Assembly (NCBI GenBank): GCA_900757695.1
Contig: CAAEOU010000160.1
Coordinates: forward strand, 1-6,290
DNA: 6,290 nt
Direction: 5' to 3'
DNA from: an uncultured Oscillospiraceae bacterium
GTDB lineage: Bacteria; Bacillota_A; Clostridia; Oscillospirales; Oscillospiraceae
The position numbers were made by a program, and so were the translations under genes. Of this stretch, positions 5,273-6,290 are shown one piece after another. Below the pieces are notes generated by a model. It was given only the letters and a program-made list of their open reading frames with translations. It was not told the DNA's origin and searched no databases. Numbering within the stretch: position 1 is the stretch's first letter; each line of letters begins with the position of its first letter.

Positions 5273-6290
5273 TGATTACTATCAGTACCGCAGTATACGA
5301 AAGCCCGCTGTCTTCCCGCTATGCCAGCGATGAGATGCTGTACCTGTTCTCTCAGGACAAGAAGTTTACCACTTGGCGGCGGCTGTGGATTGCTCTGGCT
5401 CGGGCGGAGATGAAGCTGGGGTTGCCTGTGACCCAGGAGCAGATCGATGAGATGGAGGCCCATAAGGACGACATCAACTACGATGTGGCAAGAGAAGAGG
5501 AAAAGCGCCTGCGCCATGACGTAATGGCCCATGTCCATGCCTTTGGTCAGCAGTGCCCCGAGGCCATGCCCATTATCCATCTGGGCGCCACCAGCTGCTA
5601 TGTGGGGGACAACACCGATGTGATCCTTATGCGGGAGGGCCTTCAGCTGATTCGGAAGCGGCTGGTCAATGTGATCGCTGCCCTTGCGAAATTTGCAGAG
5701 GAATATAAATCCATGCCCACACTGGGCTTTACCCACTATCAGCCGGCTCAGCTCACCACCGTTGGAAAGCGTGCGACCCTGTGGCTCAATGAGCTGCTGA
5801 TGGATCTTGACGAGCTGGATTACCGGATGACCACCCTGAAGCTCCGGGGGGCCAAGGGCACCACCGGTACTCAGGCGTCCTTCCTTGAGCTGTTTGACGG
5901 CGACCATGAGAAGGTCAAGAAGCTGGAACAGATGATCGCAGAGGAAATGGGGGTAGAGGGCGTTGTGCCGGTATCCGGTCAGACCTACTCCCGGAAGATG
6001 GACACCGGCGTGATCTCCACTCTGGCTGGGATTGCGGCCTCTGCCAGCAAGTTTGCCAACGATATGCGCCTGCTGGCCCATATGAAAGAGATCGAGGAGC
6101 CCTTCGAGAAGAATCAGATCGGTTCTTCTGCCATGCCCTATAAGCGCAATCCCATGCGCTGTGAGCGTATCTGCGCTTTGGGCCGCTATGTGATGGCGGA
6201 TGTGATGAATCCCCAGATCACCGCTGCCACCCAGTGGTTTGAGCGGACACTGGATGACTCTGCCAATAAGCGCCTTTCCGTACCGGAGGC
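5272..6290 (+). CDS. purB: Adenylosuccinate lyase (3' end cut by window edge)
   Basis: PurB splits fumarate from SAICAR and from adenylosuccinate, serving both the inosine-monophosphate pathway and AMP synthesis; family members are cytoplasmic homotetramers. 339 codons are present before the right edge; clostridial relatives are about 475 residues, so the C-terminal quarter is missing. Numbered from ATG 5272, the sequence shows [12 protein letters not shown] (8-19), typical of this family's N-terminus; RHDVMAH with His82; [14 protein letters not shown] (103-116); FTHYQPAQ with the catalytic-type His155; and [14 protein letters not shown] (285-298), a perfect match to the fumarate lyase signature SSxMPxKxNxxxxE with its flexible catalytic serine loop. 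These motifs distinguish it from fumarase, aspartase and argininosuccinate lyase, which differ around the substrate loops. The start is uncertain: ATG 5272 has its ribosome binding site pressed against it, and an in-frame ATC at 5281 is better spaced and would give (M)STAVYESPL. The gene appears to have its own promoter. Confidence 0.95.
   Translation, partial: MITISTAVYESPLSSRYASDEMLYLFSQDKKFTTWRRLWIALARAEMKLGLPVTQEQIDEMEAHKDDINYDVAREEEKRLRHDVMAHVHAFGQQCPEAMPIIHLGATSCYVGDNTDVILMREGLQLIRKRLVNVIAALAKFAEEYKSMPTLGFTHYQPAQLTTVGKRATLWLNELLMDLDELDYRMTTLKLRGAKGTTGTQASFLELFDGDHEKVKKLEQMIAEEMGVEGVVPVSGQTYSRKMDTGVISTLAGIAASASKFANDMRLLAHMKEIEEPFEKNQIGSSAMPYKRNPMRCERICALGRYVMADVMNPQITAATQWFERTLDDSANKRLSVPE

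Noticed and set aside
5116..6081. Minus-strand open frame opposite purB
   Set aside because: It is a shadow of purB, whose frame carries the full fumarate lyase signature.

Overview
The window looks like chromosomal housekeeping DNA from an anaerobic Firmicute of the Clostridia. I would guess Oscillospiraceae/Ruminococcaceae (gut clostridial cluster IV). This is inferred from GC-rich codon use between AT-rich spacers, strong AAGGAGG-type ribosome binding sites, compact LeuC/LeuD subunits, a Thermus/Bacillus-type aspartate aminotransferase and a clostridial-looking PurB N-terminus. No database search was possible. I see no mobile element, CRISPR array, tRNA, rRNA or phage gene.

Layout. Bases 1-518 (minus strand) hold most of a Crp/Fnr-family regulator, cut by the left edge just as its DNA-binding domain begins. 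A 134-bp divergent intergenic region follows (519-652). It carries a strong palindrome that overlaps the regulator's predicted promoter and sits about -41.5 from the predicted start of the opposite transcript. Then come leuC, leuD and leuB (653-3515), an operon with 15-16 bp gaps and a good ribosome binding site before each gene. It encodes isopropylmalate isomerase (two subunits) and 3-isopropylmalate dehydrogenase, which are steps 2 and 3 of leucine synthesis. The operon ends at a long hairpin terminator (3546-3586). An AT-rich spacer leads to a clear sigma-A promoter and a monocistronic class I aminotransferase (3842-5041). A second hairpin terminator (5120-5152) overlaps a candidate promoter for the last gene, purB (5272 to the right edge, incomplete). 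purB is preceded by a leader able to form several hairpins.

How it works together. leuCDB converts 2-isopropylmalate to 2-oxoisocaproate, the keto acid of leucine. leuA and a branched-chain aminotransferase are not in the window. The aminotransferase here looks aspartate-type and is separately transcribed. It could supply aspartate, which is used upstream of the PurB step in AMP synthesis, but this link is only metabolic. The most informative part is regulatory: the geometry of the divergent region predicts that a Crp/Fnr-type protein, probably the adjacent one, represses its own gene and activates leuCDB.

No novel multi-gene system is visible. The points worth a second look are control elements and the odd start region of purB.
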